Source of the DNA: Paraescarpia echinospica
Lineage: Eukaryota; Annelida; Polychaeta; Sabellida; Siboglinidae
Direction of reading: 5' to 3'
NCBI GenBank assembly: GCA_020002185.1
Contig: JAHLWY010000208.1
Span: 1 to 64,000 of the forward strand
Length of the DNA stretch: 64,000 nt
A program made the translations under genes and the position numbers. This document shows positions 11,600 through 23,835 of the stretch, in pieces; within the stretch, counting starts at the first letter, position 1, and each line of letters opens with the position of its first letter. The notes below the pieces were generated by a model that had not been told where the DNA came from, made no database searches, and worked only from the letters and a program-made list of their open reading frames with translations.

Positions 11600-13100
11600 A
11601 TGTAATCAGTTAAGTTAATAATGTACAACATTCCTATCCAATGAAAATGCAAAGAAATATTCTACCTGGAAATCTGTTGATAAATTTGTATGACCACTTA
11701 CTAAAACTATTTTTAGCGTTAACGACAATGCATGCATTTTAACGCACCATGGTTTACTGCACTTATCCTTTATCCTTAGAGCTCAGCATTTCAAATTATT
11801 CATTGGACTGTTCCGAAATTTTTATACAATGTAACATTATTATTTTATAGTAAACTTTTGAAACATGGCTGTTTCTTAAGGGAACGACATTGATTTATTA
11901 GTTATCCACCTAAAAGATTATGACTACATCATTATGTAACTCTTCTAGCCCTAGGTGGGGGCAACGAATACGCCACAAATGCACTTTTGGCCTTCATTGA
12001 TCTTCTGGGACCAAAGTGCATTCCCCCACCAGTGTGCACTGTTTCAATTGATTAACAACTGTGTATTGTAGACATAATTGATAAAGACATGTGAAATATG
12101 TAGCATTTAGGGGGTCCAGTTGCCTCCTACTCGATCTAGTTATTACTGGTGTCCTGGCATGAATTGTTTTATTGTTATTACATGTATGTTTCTGTTATAT
12201 TTCTTATGGCAAATAAAATTCAATTCAATTAAAAAACTACGATAGAATCATCAATAAATTGCCGTGTAATAGAAGAAGAAAATTAAATGATTTAGAATAA
12301 ATGAAAGAATGCCAATTCGTGACAGCCTACACGCAATAATGGTGTGCATATTTCGTTCTAACGGAAATCGTTGAAAGCCATACACACAGCAGGATTATGG
12401 ATGTGATGGTTTCTAGCGACGCCGGCGGATTTTGTTTTTGGAACGGAGGTACGTAAATAGGATGTTAGGACGAATCCCCAAACCCGCTACCGTTAATGGC
12501 CCCTATAGGGCGCATTGAGTTAAAACGTGAGTCGTAATCTCGGTCATTACTTTGTCAATGCCTAGCTCTAGCCGCTAGCGGCCTCTAGTCTAGGCTATGC
12601 CTATGCCATGATTATGCCTATAATTTTATTATGGTGCATATGCCTACTATGGAAGATAACAGTAAAAGTGCCAATGTTTAGCCACCTACCTGGAAGAGAT
12701 GTCCATAGAATGCATGTAATGATACATGTTATTCTTATTTCCGACTTTAACAACGCGTTATAAGCCATAGCTAACACCCAACAAGGAAGAAGAAAAACTT
12801 CCGCAAAGTTGTTTCAGTTTACGTCGCTATCGGCGCCACGGTCTAGCAACACGTCCATTTTCGTTGGAAATTTTCCGCCGTGTGGCGCCACTGTTATAAC
12901 TAACCTTCGCATTTCAGTGGATGATTCCTTGAACGACTTCTTCTTCTCTTTCTTCTTCCATTAATGCCCGTTTATCGTATGGGTCAACATTTACTGACAC
13001 ATGGGGAAAGGATCTGGACAATGCTGGATGTAGAGAAAGTAGAAACAAAGTATAACTTAATTAAGGCAGCCTAACTGAGAGCACATGCAGCTGCATGCAT
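11600..13100. other. Non-coding stretch; possible SINE/LINE 3' end at ~11,940-12,240
   Basis: No ORF is supported. The segment near 12,160-12,235 ends in ggcaaataaaattcaattcaatt, which looks like a retroposon 3' tail, and is preceded by about 200 bp of moderately GC-rich sequence. Part of this may be intron or flank of the Ig gene. Confidence 0.4.
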
Positions 13101-13815
13101 ATGCGGGACTGCCAATCAGCCGCACGTGTACCTACTTCTGTTATTCAAGCAAGCCAGGGGTATGTGGGCCCTACTGTTGCTCCAGGCCCGTAAATAGTTG
13201 ATTACACGGGTCTTGACTCCCTCAGAAAGAAGGTGCCGAGTGTTGGGTACTGGACGGTTTCTGAGGGCAGAGCGTGCCAGTCACGGATGGTACGGGGAAA
13301 GAATTAAGGGATATTGCTACCGTAGTCAGTGCAATAGGTGAGCGATGGTACTGTTGACTGTGGTGGCTTCTATTGCTGGGAGGCAAGGGTTTGACGTCGA
13401 CGTACCTTGCACAATGCTTATCCGTTACGGATTTTGTAGAGTCTGGCGACTCTGGCAGTGCCTCTAGGTATCGTTGGCCACTGGAGCTGTTGGAACATGT
13501 CGTTGGCGATTAATTTTTCTGATGTGTTCTGTGTCTATTGAGGACGAACCTGACAGCTATTCGCTGGATCTTATCAATGTTGGAGATCAGCTTGTCGGTG
13601 TATGGATCCCAGACGGTGCTGGCGTACTCAGCTTGCAATAGGCCGAACCTAGGTGGCTACACTTGTTGGGATGGAACGCCATATCACACTCTTCCTCCCA
13701 TGCTTCCTTTCTTCGCTGAGACTTAGTAGGTGATAAACCAATAGATGGCGGTGTCGTCAGCAAACAGTTGGGATGGAGAGGATACTTTGGTTGGGAGGTC
13801 ATTTAATTATATGTT
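13100..13815 (-). mobile_element. LINE fragment (CR1/L2-like RT and C-terminal domain)
   Basis: On the minus strand a SQLFADDTAIYWF block (RT catalytic Asp pair) is encoded near 13,790-13,750. A VWDPYTDKLISNIDKIQRIA block follows near 13,620-13,560, and a SFPRTIRDWHALPSE-type tail near 13,310-13,240. These are consecutive parts of a jockey/CR1/L2-type ORF2, but frames shift and about 50 codons between the first two blocks are missing. It is a decayed scrap with no recognisable ends. Confidence 0.75.
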
Positions 13816-14114
13816 AGGAAGAGACAAGGCTTGAATAAGAACGCCTGTGCGACGCTGGATTCACAGCGGCATTGCCGGACTGCGATCCGTCGACCTAGGC
13901 AGAGTGCATAATATTTATTTATTATTATATAAATACTAAAGTGGCAGTCCATAACGTACGTCACGTTTAGGGAATGGGGACCTCCTTGTAAGAGTGACGA
14001 AGCATGACATTAAGTTAGGAGTTCTGAAAGTACTATCTAAGTATACAGTAACGCATGATGACATAAACCTACTCATTTATGAGACAAACTGAAAAATTGG
14101 TTTTGTTCGATGCC

Positions 14115-14215
14115 CAGATAGCAGACCCTCGTTGGTCCAGCGTTGGAAACCCATGTTGGGCCAACGTCATTTTCTCATCGGCCCTCCGTTGACATGTTCG
14201 GGCCAACGTTGGCTT
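14115..14215. repeat. Degenerate TTGGCCCAACG-type repeat cluster
   Basis: Several imperfect copies of a self-complementary word related to cgttgggccaacg occur here (for example gttgggccaacg and cgggccaacgttgg). The same word family forms a second cluster at 24,755-25,050. Confidence 0.6.
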
Positions 14216-14407
14216 ATAAAACACTGACTTTGGACCACGTGTGTTTATTCTGGGTGGGATTTGTGCTGGTACACTTTTGCTCTGGTGTTTAGACACTATA
14301 CATTGGTTATATATTGCAACATATGATGACATTGTTCTTGGTTGTCAGTAATATTTGTTATTAATATGGAACTACTCATAATATGGCACAATCATATCAC
14401 TACACTT

Positions 14408-14466
14408 AACACACACACATACAAACACGCGCGCGCGCACGCGCACGCACACGCACACACACAAAC
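14408..14466. repeat. (CA)n/(CG)n mixed microsatellite
   Basis: A run of alternating purine-pyrimidine dinucleotides (acacac, gcgcgc, acgcac), a sequence type able to adopt Z-DNA. Confidence 0.9.
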
Positions 14467-14469
14467 ACT

Positions 14470-15360
14470 GTGATGTCTGGATATAATATTATAAACTACT
14501 TGAATGGAAGAAAAGTGAACTGCAGTCACCACATATCTCAAAACTAATTAATTATTTGGTACTCAAAAGCCAAAATAGTGCTCATAAGTATTCAACAAAT
14601 ACAATACAAAATAGGCAAAAGATGGTTTTTGTGGAATATTATTTACTGGTAAACAAACCTCTGTTCTGGTACAGTCTTAATAAGAAGTCACTGAAGAATA
14701 AATAGCAATCACCTGTAGAGGCTGCAAACTGTTAATCCAATTATCCTTTTATCCACATATCAAAGCCAGGAGCAGTCTCACACCATGAAAGGTAGAGCTT
14801 GATCTGAGGACTTCTAATAATTCTAACCCTATAACCACAGGTCAACAGCTGCCAGGCAGAAGCCTGACACAATACACTGCCCAATTTGTTAGGGTAATTA
14901 TCCAATCCACTATTCCACTCCAGGGGTGAAAAGCACCCTCCTGGGATAACTCACTGGGAGAGAGCCCCAATACTCATTCGATGTCAGTAGAGGAGCTTTT
15001 AAGCTCAACAAACATGCCCTGCAATCAAAGATTAGGCAGAGGGTAGGAGACAACAAATAAGTTATTCTAAGCATACTAGTGGCCACTAACTTGGAAAATG
15101 TGTGGGGAGGAGAAAGTAATTCCATAATAATGCATAATTCACTGGGTAACATCGCGGGATTTAAGTTATGTCGGAAGTTATATAACAGATGTCAACCTGG
15201 GATAACTCCTATTTGTAAAATCATGAGAAAAATCCATAAGACCTGCAGAAAATCCTTACAAATTTTCAACACAAACATAAACACAATGTTGGTATATAGG
15301 CACTGCCATAACACATCCATAGACAATAACAACGAAATACAACTCGGTCTGACACAGATC
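14470..15360. other. Non-coding stretch between repeat cluster and hAT-like pseudogene
   Basis: No coding region with support is seen. ORFs here lack protein-like composition. Confidence 0.5.
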
Positions 15361-15362
15361 AT

Positions 15363-17406
15363 TTATTTCATATGCTCCTTATTGTAAGCGACAGCAGCAT
15401 GCTTCGCTTCGCGCAGCATTGCTGGCGTCACTTCAAAATCGCAGCAGTTCGCGTCGAAGTTGACCTTGCACAGCAAAAATGCTGTTATGGTGTCAGCGTT
15501 CAGAGATTTCCGGCATTCCGGGTGCACCTTGCGCACAGACGGCGACAAGACGGCGAGGTTGGCCATCCACCTCGAGGCTGATCGCTTCGTCCTCCATCAG
15601 CTGGAGGTCTTCGAACTCGTCTTTCAGCGTCTCCTTGTCGACGTCTGGGGCAAACTGCGCAGCGAGACGAAGAGCTAAAAAACACAACCATTCTGTAAGC
15701 TGAGTTGTCAAGTGACTGTCACAGAGAAAACGGATGTTCAGCGCAACCATAAAAACATTATAATAAAACAATGCAAAGTACAAGTAAGTTATTCCGCATT
15801 AAAACTAACGTGATGCGTATGTGAGGTCTGCTCGTTTAGCGAGATTCATCACCACCAGATCCTTCAGACCTTCACTGTCGAAGGGGAACTTCGCCATCAT
15901 CTTGCTAATCACGAAAGAGTAGAAGGCTCGCACTTCTCTGAAAACAATTATTCTGATGAAAAATGTGACTTTAATAATCAAGTACATGCCAGAAATCCAG
16001 ACGGACCATCATGGACAAAATATCACGGGACAAAATTATTGGATAGGGATTAATCCAATTGTGTCCTGCCAACAAAATTTCGTTAGGGCTACATTGTACT
16101 AGTGGATTGTTATTTATTGGACATACCATTGTTTGGGTTTTTGAAGACGCTAGATCAATGCAGTTTTATTGATATTAGGCATGTTAATCGCAAATATTAC
16201 TGCAATTATATTCAAGCATTTTACGAACCAAAAAACTTGCCAGTCTGTGTAGGCTCGAAGTCCTCGGTAGCTAGGAATGTCCGATGGCGATGTTGTCATT
16301 GGAGTGCTGGTTGTCCAACAAGGTGAACTCCACCGTCTTCAGGTCTTGCTGTCCACGGATGAAGCGCAGCGGAACAAACTTCATCATCAGCTTTCATAGC
16401 AGGCGGTCTAACTCTGGCAGGAGCACTCCCACCTTGGTCTCATCCGCCTGCAACACAATAGACTAATACTTCTCGCCAGAATATATATAAAACAACGACC
16501 ACAGCAATGCTTATTTTTGCTGTGAAATAGCTTGAATGTGCTGAAATATTTGAAAATCAGTGGAGATGACTGCACTCCAACTTCTAATCATTGCAATGAA
16601 AGTAATTACAGGTACCATAATTACTATCAAATTTGTGGCTAAAACATAAAACAGTAAATAAATACCTAGAACAACTTGTTGAAGTCCTCGAGGACCGGCA
16701 GAATGAAGCCCAGGAAGAGTAAGGTCAACTTAGTGGTCGGGTTGGTTAGGCGATCCATCACTCTCTTCACACGACCAGGCTTCTCGCCGCCTTCGTGGGT
16801 GGCGAAGTAGGCTGCCGGAACCGGGTACTGGCCCAGCACCCTCTCGATCACCCTGAGCAGGGAGATCCAGCGAGTCTGACAGTGCTTCAATACCTCCAGC
16901 TCCTCCACGTTGGCGAACTCGATCTTGAAACTCACGGAAGAGCTTTCGCCTCTTGGCACTGAATATACACATTTCATTTGACATGATATACATTCACAAA
17001 TGGCAAAATTTTAATAAACCATTTCATACAGTAACCTGACAATGTGTCAGCTCGGCCAGGTTGGCAATCCAAAACCGATTACAGGTTTTATTTTAAAAGA
17101 AATGTCTACAGTTGTACCAGTATTAGACGAAAGGCATCAAATGAGGGCAGCATTATAGTAGACGAGATGATATACCTACGGCCAAAGTGGAACCAGATGT
17201 CAATGAGCAGGTCATCACCGGGCAGTGACAGCGGCTTCATCCCAACCTTCACACAGAGGTTTTCCAAGTGACAGATACAGCCCCGGCTGAACACATGGGG
17301 CTGACGTTCGCGTACCCGCGACATCACTGAATTCCTGCTCCCAATCATGGTGTTGCAGTTGTCGCTTGCAAACCCCACGCTGTTTGTCCAGTCGATCTCC
17401 AGTTTC
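15363..17406 (-). pseudogene. hAT-transposase-like multi-exon gene, downstream exons (broken)
   Basis: Five exons with good borders can be read on the minus strand: 17,406-17,176, 16,958-16,666, about 16,447-16,225, 15,937-15,810 and 15,674-15,363. They encode the catalytic and C-terminal regions of a hAT-like family found as single genes in many animals. Visible blocks are VGFASDNCNTMIG and GCICHLENLC (first exon), LKHCQTRWISLLR and FILPVLEDFN (second), VRAFYSFVISKMMAKFPF (fourth) and FAPDVDKETLKDEFEDLQL then VRKVHPECRKSL (fifth). Lesions are a frameshift near 16,920, a stop replacing the Gln codon at the end of exon two (16,666-16,668), a stop and a frameshift in exon three, and a deletion in exon five that removes the usual dimerisation motif. 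This is a dead gene. The upstream exons are at 21,469-22,135. Confidence 0.8.
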
Positions 17407-17492
17407 CTACAAACAACAGAGTTCAAATTTAATGAATGTACCAAACTTCTAAAGAATAACCTACAACTGTATTATGCCATTGGATAAAATGT

Positions 17493-17511
17493 AATAATAA
17501 TAATAATAATG
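17493..17511 (-). repeat. (ATT)n 3' tail of the nested LINE
   Basis: Six trinucleotides lie at the LINE 3' end, just after an aataaataca segment on the minus strand. Confidence 0.85.
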
Positions 17512-17616
17512 TATTTATTTCAGACAATCATCTTGTCCATATATACAAGTACATCAATAAAAGTATGTAAATAAATAAAAAAATACATCGATAAGAACAA
17601 TATGTTTAAAAATTAT

Positions 17617-20365
17617 CTAAATCCCGGACCCACTGGTACAAGTACAATACACGTCGCTAGTTTTAATGCTATAAATAATGGGATTCAAAGACATGTCAAT
17701 CCTATTCATTAAGCTAAAAATAGCCTTTCTGATTACACATTTACCCGAGCTGACATTAGCTGTAGCAAACATGTGGCTAGCGCTACATCTCATAGGCAAA
17801 TTGTTCAATATTCTGAAAGAGTTATTATATGCAACAACGAATTGCTGAAAATTAACTTTTCTAAAGTTCACCCATAACGCACACATATAGATATTACCAA
17901 AAATACGCTGTAAATAGCTTATTTTTTACAGCAGTTGAACAAAAGTGGAACTTTTGACGTAACATATTACTCTTGGCATACAAAAGTCTCACTTTGGCTT
18001 GCATGTCAGACTCAACAGACAAGTTATTAGAAATGACATGTCCAAGATATTTACAAGAGGTGGCAAAGTTTAGCTTCTTTCCTCCTAATGTCATTTCTTT
18101 AGACAGATTTGACATTCTAGATTCAAAGTACATGACCAGGGATTTACCCGCATTGTATTGCACGTCATGCTCACATCCATATGAGTAACACATGTCAAGT
18201 AGTGTTTGTAGTCCTTTAGCAGAAGGTGCAAACAGAAGTAGATCATCGGCGTATATAAGGTGATTAACAACCATGGTACCAAGACTACAACCGATTTTTT
18301 TTTTGTGCAGTTGTATACTCAGATTATCCATATAAATGTTAAAAAGCAAAGGGGATAACTTCCCACCTTGCTTAACACCATTGCCTACCGAGAAGAAGTC
18401 CGAGTAGGTATTTCCCCATCGTATGCATACACATTGATTATTGAAGTCATTGCTGAGTACTCTTAAGATATAGTTCGGTACATTTCGTTGTTCTAGTTTC
18501 GTTAAAAGTTTATATCGGTTGACACGATCAAACGCCTTTGATGCATCTAAAAACGCGACGTGCATAGCTGAACCATGTTCAGTGTAGAACCTTAATAATT
18601 CCTTAAATGCAAACACGCATAACTCCGTTCCATGTTTAGGCTTAAAGCCAAATTGATTAGGAGTGGTTTCCAAGTACATTTCCATTCTGTTAAAAAGAAC
18701 AGTGTCTATTATCTTCGAAAATATGTTCGATAGACATGTTGGCCTATAATTCCTTTTGTCGTTTACTCGTCTATTCTTGTCTTTAATAATTGGTACAATA
18801 ATAGACTGTGAAATTTATTTTGGTAAATAACCATGCACCAGAATCGAAGACACAAGGATAGACAAAAGCACAGCGAGTTGATAATCAGCGAACTTAATAT
18901 GTTCTGCATTGATACCGTCCAGACCTGATGACTTATTTTTTGAGAGTCCATTAATAATATCCATCAGTTCAACTGTACCAACAGTCATTCCCTTATTGCC
19001 AGTGGAACAATCATAACAAACTTTATCACATCGACTATCCTCCACATCATTAAATAAATGTTCATAATGATGCTTCCACATTGACCCAATGTTTACGTCA
19101 CCGTGTATATTATTAATATTTGTCGGAAGTTTTACTTTACTGTTCGTACAGTGCTTAATTTCTTTCCAGAATTTGCGGTGGTCTTTCTGACACAACTGTT
19201 CTGCAATGTTATCAGCAAAGATTGAATTTCATTTGAATTTCATTCTGGATAATTTCATAACATTAAAAATGTCACCTTGTCTAGGTTTGCCAGTCTCTTT
19301 CCATATACAGTAAGCATCACGGGCTGCACAATGAAGCTCTTTCACTCTCTCGTTCCAACCTGGTACAACATTATACTTATAAGCACCTTTGCGATTTGAC
19401 CGGAGTGTGTGACCACACCTCTTCAATGTAATCACGATAGAATTGTAAAAGTCATCGAGATCATCATGATGATTACAGTTATGACAATTGGGATCATTGC
19501 ATCTAACACCCGGTGGAACATTCAGTTTGCTCAATTCAACGTTCGTGCATTCTCTGTATGCGTCAATATCTTGTGGGTTTAATCTGTCCCACTCTATGCC
19601 TTGCTTAATCTCATTAGTATTGCCACTACCATTAACGCATTCTGGTACAATATCACTGTCTATGCTGAACGATATCGGGTGGTGATCAGAATAAATAACG
19701 TCATAAAGTATGGACATGTTAGATAGGCAATCCTTCGCATCAGCGGTACATATGATATGGTCTAGCCATGATGTAGTTCCCCAGGCAGGACTAACGTATG
19801 TATATGTGTCTATCGGGAGAGTATCTTGATCACATATAGCCAGAGTAAATTCTTTGCAGAAATCAAGTAAGATATTCCCAAAAACTGATTTCTTGGAAAT
19901 ATCCGCGTTAAAATCACCAACAATAGTGATGCACGAGCTATTAATATTACTAACATATACAGCAATTTTGGACATATAATCATTGAACTTGTCCCTGTTT
20001 TCCTCGCATTCATAAGGTAAATATACGTTTAGTAGATAATACTCCTTGTTACCCCAACAAATTCGTATGCCGCATAGCCAGTCATAGCATTGGTCAAGAA
20101 TGGTGATGTATTGATCAAGGGAATGTTTCCATAAAAAACCTACACCACCATACGGCCTACCAGTTAAAATACCACAAGATGCATCTACACGAGAAACGCC
20201 ATATCCCACATAACCTTCGTGACAGGTGTTTAGTATATGGCAATCTTGTTTAGTGAGCATAAGCTCTTGTAGGCACAGTATATCACATTCCATTAACACA
20301 TCATTTAAGAAGGGCATAAAACCTTTAAATCCATTACAATTAAAAGATGTGATGTTAATTTCCAT
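17617..20365 (-). pseudogene. LINE ORF2: AP endonuclease and reverse transcriptase (two stops, one C-terminal frameshift)
   Basis: The 378-codon first part (20,365-19,229) is a complete APE-type endonuclease: ITSFNCNGFKGF, CLQELMLT, VGFLWK, NVYLPYE, IVGDFNAD, TSWLDHIICT and SDHHPISFSID. A TGA at 19,229-19,231 interrupts the frame, which then continues through KKFWKEI-like linker sequence and the RT start (KNKSSGLDGINAEHIK). A TAA near 18,815 is followed by the RT core in the same frame: NYRPTCLSNIFSKI, QFGFKPKHGTELC, VAFLDASKAFDRVN, NGVKQGGKLSPLLF and IYADDLLLFAPS. A stop at 17,894 and a frame change lead into the C-terminal piece (17,886-17,617). Few lesions imply a fairly recent insertion that is now inactive. 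Confidence 0.88.
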
Positions 20366-20368
20366 AAC

Positions 20369-21322
20369 TTAGTTCTTGGTGTTAAAGAATTTCCTCAAGT
20401 ATACACCAGATGGCCAGTTGTCCGGGTCATAAAACTTAGATGCGTCATTGCATACAACATCAACCTTGAATGAGGCATAACTCTCATGCTTAGTTTTTAG
20501 TTTCACACATTTGGCCTCGAGCTTATGCACAGACTTCACATACAAAGACATGTCATCGACAGTGACCGTAGGATCCAGTCGTGAAATAAAGGCTGTCAGG
20601 AATCGTCCATCCTTTACTTTGAGCTGGTTACCGCATTTCCGCGTGCCGATCACCGCCTTCGAACCGTTACTGCGCTTTTTCTTGCCAGACACCAGCTTAA
20701 AGTCATCATCAACGATAGTCTTACTTGGTTGTTTTGCGACACCCGTCGCACGGTTCCCGATAACTGGTAGAGGTGTTATGTTAACCATCGCAGGGCCACG
20801 CTGACGAGTAGACGTAGCTCGAATGTTACTCACGGTTACGTCGGCCGACGTGTGGCTCGGTTCGGCTGTGGTGACTGTGCTGATCGGCGGCAGATTCACC
20901 CGAAGCGTCTGTCGATCATCTGTCGTGAGCTCAGGCTTACGCTGAGGCCATATCACCGGGTCCGGTTCCCTCGATTTGACGGCTGTCGTGTCACGCCGCA
21001 GATCCGCCATTTCTGCCCGCATCGCTCGAAACTCGGAGATAATGTGACCAAAGTCGATGTTGTTGACGTCGAGCGGCGGCAGGGTAGACAAATCCGTAAC
21101 CGCAAACACTGGCAGTCCCCTAGGCGACTTGTGCAGCGCCATCAGTATATCTTCAATGTTGTTTTTCTCTTTCTGATGCCCTTGCCGGCGCCGGCCCTGA
21201 CGCAAAGCAAAATTCTTGACGACTTCGCATTCGTATAGGGTATGTTTAGCTGCTGCGATCTCGCTGGAAGTGAAGTGGTCTACGCACAACTTTACCAGCG
21301 TATCATGCACCATGATGTCCAT
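20369..21322 (-). CDS. LINE ORF1 protein (nucleic-acid-binding), 317 residues
   Basis: An open frame lies directly upstream of the LINE ORF2. The N-terminal 45 residues are helical (VKLCVDHFTSSEIAAAKHTLYE). A middle part is Pro/Thr/Ser-rich. A basic patch (GKKKRSNGSKA) precedes a C-terminal domain (about residues 235-315) with RRM-like character: FLTAFISRLDPTVTVDDM, then SYASFKVDV and YLRKFF. ORF1 proteins of this kind coat LINE RNA. The frame is intact, unlike ORF2. The start is the first Met of the frame. Assignment rests on position and composition more than on a specific motif. Confidence 0.75.
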   Translation of the reverse strand: MDIMVHDTLVKLCVDHFTSSEIAAAKHTLYECEVVKNFALRQGRRRQGHQKEKNNIEDILMALHKSPRGLPVFAVTDLSTLPPLDVNNIDFGHIISEFRAMRAEMADLRRDTTAVKSREPDPVIWPQRKPELTTDDRQTLRVNLPPISTVTTAEPSHTSADVTVSNIRATSTRQRGPAMVNITPLPVIGNRATGVAKQPSKTIVDDDFKLVSGKKKRSNGSKAVIGTRKCGNQLKVKDGRFLTAFISRLDPTVTVDDMSLYVKSVHKLEAKCVKLKTKHESYASFKVDVVCNDASKFYDPDNWPSGVYLRKFFNTKN

Positions 21323-21468
21323 AATGTATTAGCATGGTTTATAAATATGTTCAACATTTACCACGCAATAAATTTCATAATGACGACACAGTTATGTGTA
21401 GTCACAATAATAATAAATAATAATTCAAATATAGTCTTTTATAGACTAAGTATTTTATTTATAATCAC

Positions 21469-22135
21469 CTTAGGACGCCGTCCAATGCATCGAATATCTC
21501 ATGCGCAGTGCTCCGTTGCAAACGGGCATGTCCAGTAAACGCTTGTGCGCCCTGAGAGTCTTCGTGTCGAAATACCGCACGAGAACGGCAAGGCGCTTGA
21601 CACTTTTGCGGTCGGTGCTCTCGTCAATCATGACGGAGAACGGGCCGCTCTGGTAACGGGCGATGACTGGACCGGTCGCCTCAACAACCAGGCATCGCTT
21701 GACGATCATTGTCCTTTTCGTTCTCCTGCACTTAAGCACTTAAACGTTTTCGCTATGGTACTGCCCGGGAACATGCTAGGGGCCATACTGCAGAAGTTGT
21801 CAGTGATGGCCGTCGGCAAATTATGCTCCACGACAAAGTAGGCAAATATCACCTATGCGGTGCTCGTCAATTCCGGCGTCACCGTTTTCGCCTTTAAAAA
21901 GGTGGTCATCGGCGCGTATTGAAGAGCCGACTTCGCGTTCTACTCGAGCAGCTATGACCTAATGTGTATTTGAAAGTCTTACACACCTGGTGCTGACACA
22001 TTCACGTCGCGTGAACAAACGACGCACCAAGCATGGTGATCGCCCAACTTCGATGGCGCGATTATTCCATTAAAAATGCGTTTCTAGTCTTCCTGGTAAC
22101 GGCCCGCATACTGTTTTCGCTTCCTCGCGGGCGGC
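21469..22135 (-). pseudogene. hAT-like gene, upstream exons (N-terminal zinc finger and start of catalytic region)
   Basis: Read leftwards, 22,135-21,950 encodes RKRKQYAGRYQED, then HHAWCVVCSRDVNVS and an H-containing segment, a BED/zf-type N-terminus with in-frame stops (TAG, TAA, TAG). Then 21,845-21,469 encodes FVVEHNLPTAITDNF, FPGSTIAKTFKC and, in a shifted frame, SGPFSVMIDESTDRKS and LAVLVRYFDTKT. The frame change is explained by an 8-bp tandem duplication of ttaagtgc near 21,733-21,748. The last exon ends at a good donor (AAG|GTGATT) and joins in frame to the exon at 17,406. Many stops fit C-to-T change (CAG to TAG, CGA to TGA, TGG to TAG). Confidence 0.75.
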
Positions 22136-22389
22136 TCAACTACCCTTTTGCATCCATCTCGTCCGAAGGTAGACCGTGGTATGATTCCAGTTTGAATCGG
22201 ACTTCCGAGACTACCGAAAGTATTCTGCGCATGCTCAGAATGGCAGGCTGGGCTAAATCTCGTGCTTCGCGCGTGCACAGAAGAGCATTTTCTGTACGCG
22301 CAGAGCACACTGGGATGCATTCGGTAAATCTCGCGGCTGTGAAGTTCGGTAAAGACGGGTAGCCCTCGATAAAAAATCGGCGCCATTTA

Positions 22390-22770
22390 AAAATATTTCA
22401 TGGAGATCGCGATTTAATTGTTTTCCCTAAAAATCATAAATATCCGTAAGGATTGCTTCGTAAGCCCGTAAGCCTGTACAATTCGCAAAAGTCAGTAAGG
22501 TTACATGTACAACGTACAAGTTGACACCTCTTCGCCACTTCCGGGGGAGTACATTAGTATTTAAACAGATACTCTGGATTTTAAAGGAAATACAAATAGG
22601 GCATTAGCTAAAATCGTTTGTCCATGTGTACGCAAAGTTTAACACTGTATGTAACATTTGGCAACATTAAACAAATACAGAAAAATACATTTGTAGCATA
22701 AATTCGATTTTAAGCCCGTCTGTGAAGCGATTCCCGCGGAAAATAAAATTTTAATGAGCTAGGCGATTAC
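22390..22770. other. AT-rich spacer, nothing recognised
   Basis: The stretch lies between the hAT-like N-terminal exon and the palindromic element. I see no ORF or structured element. Confidence 0.5.
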
Positions 22771-23259
22771 GTGGTATCGTGACGTCACTTATGACACCCA
22801 CTCGCATCAGGCCGACCCTTTCCATGCATTCAGAGCATGTTTACAAGGATAGCTTTTGGGTCGAAACGAGCGTCAGAATGAGTTATTGTGCAATATTCCG
22901 ACGTAATACAAACACTATAGTCATCATAGAGGAACAAACATTTATCTTGCGGTTCCACATGAATCGAATTTTATTCAAAACAACGAATGCGAATGGGCCT
23001 ACAAGTCGACTAGATTTCGCCGAGCTTGGGCTCGTTTTCAGAATAATTATATCGAATGCAACCAACGGGAGATAATCTACACCAATAAACATACATAGCA
23101 AACATATATTGTATCCAGCTACATAAAGTAACGTGTATAATCTCATAACATCACTAGAATATTGATATATGAAGGAGTTGTACAATTTATCATACCAACT
23201 TAAATCAGTCAAAGAGTTTCCGCTGGTCCCGCTATATTATTTTACAATCGGGCGACGCC

Positions 23260-23269
23260 GGTTCAATCC
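23260..23269 (+). promoter_or_regulatory. Pol III B-box-like sequence in left arm
   Basis: ggttcaatcc matches the tRNA B-box consensus. The corresponding A-box region is deleted in this arm, so the left copy is probably silent. Confidence 0.55.
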
Positions 23270-23744
23270 TGACAGCATGCAAACCTTTGATTTTCTTTAC
23301 ACTTTTTTGGTTTACGTTTTCACGAAGTAATATAAACAAAATAATGTTATACTATAATGCACTGTTTGTAAATATTTTTTTAATTTTTTTTGTAATTATT
23401 TATTCGCCACAAAAATTAAAATATGGTCATTATATATAACGATGTTTCTAAATTGTATTTATCCAGACAAATCTCAATCTGTTTTCATATATATAATTAC
23501 ACTATATTACCGTACAATACATTTACAATTAATAAATTATATATCCATTACATTATGTTTGTTTGGATAAATAACATTTAGAAACATCGTTATATAATGA
23601 CCATATTTTCATTTTTGTGGCGAATAAATAATTACTGCAAAATAAAAATTATTTACAAACAGTACATTATAGTTTAAAATTATTTAGTTTATATTACTTC
23701 GTGAAAACAGAAACAAAAAAGTGTAAAGAAAATCAAAGGTTTGC

Positions 23745-23835
23745 ATGCTGTCAGGATTGAACCGGCGTCGCCCGATTATAAAATAAACGACAAGTAACCA
23801 ACACGCCTACCCACTGAGCCAGTGGGACCAGCGGA
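23745..23835 (-). ncRNA. tRNA-like / SINE-head sequence in right arm
   Basis: On the minus strand an A-box-like tggctcagtgg (23,821-23,811) and a B-box ggttcaatcc (23,763-23,754) lie about 58 bp apart, the usual spacing for a type-2 pol III promoter. The flanks gctggtc and gacagc can partly pair like an acceptor stem. Stem pairing is poor and the anticodon region is AT-rich, so I read this as a tRNA-derived sequence rather than a working tRNA. Confidence 0.5.

Larger units (their letters stand above)
17490..21335 (-). mobile_element. LINE with ORF1 and ORF2 nested in an intron of the hAT-like gene
   Basis: A nearly full-length non-LTR retrotransposon lies in the same orientation as the host pseudogene. 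ORF1 ends at 20,369 and ORF2 begins at 20,365, so stop and start are only 3 bases apart. The 3' end is an (ATT)n tail (17,493-17,511 on the plus strand), a tail type common in CR1/L2-like elements. The exon ending at 21,469 and the exon starting at 17,406 splice in frame across it (AG|G gives Arg), which shows the LINE sits inside an intron. The exact 5' end and a target duplication were not found. Confidence 0.85.

Noticed and set aside
21335..21470. Target-site duplication of the LINE nested in the hAT-like intron
   Set aside because: I compared the flank beyond the (ATT)n tail with the AT-rich sequence before ORF1 and found no convincing shared word.
23221..23280. A functional tRNA gene in the left palindrome arm
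   Set aside because: It has only a B-box. The A-box and D-arm are deleted.
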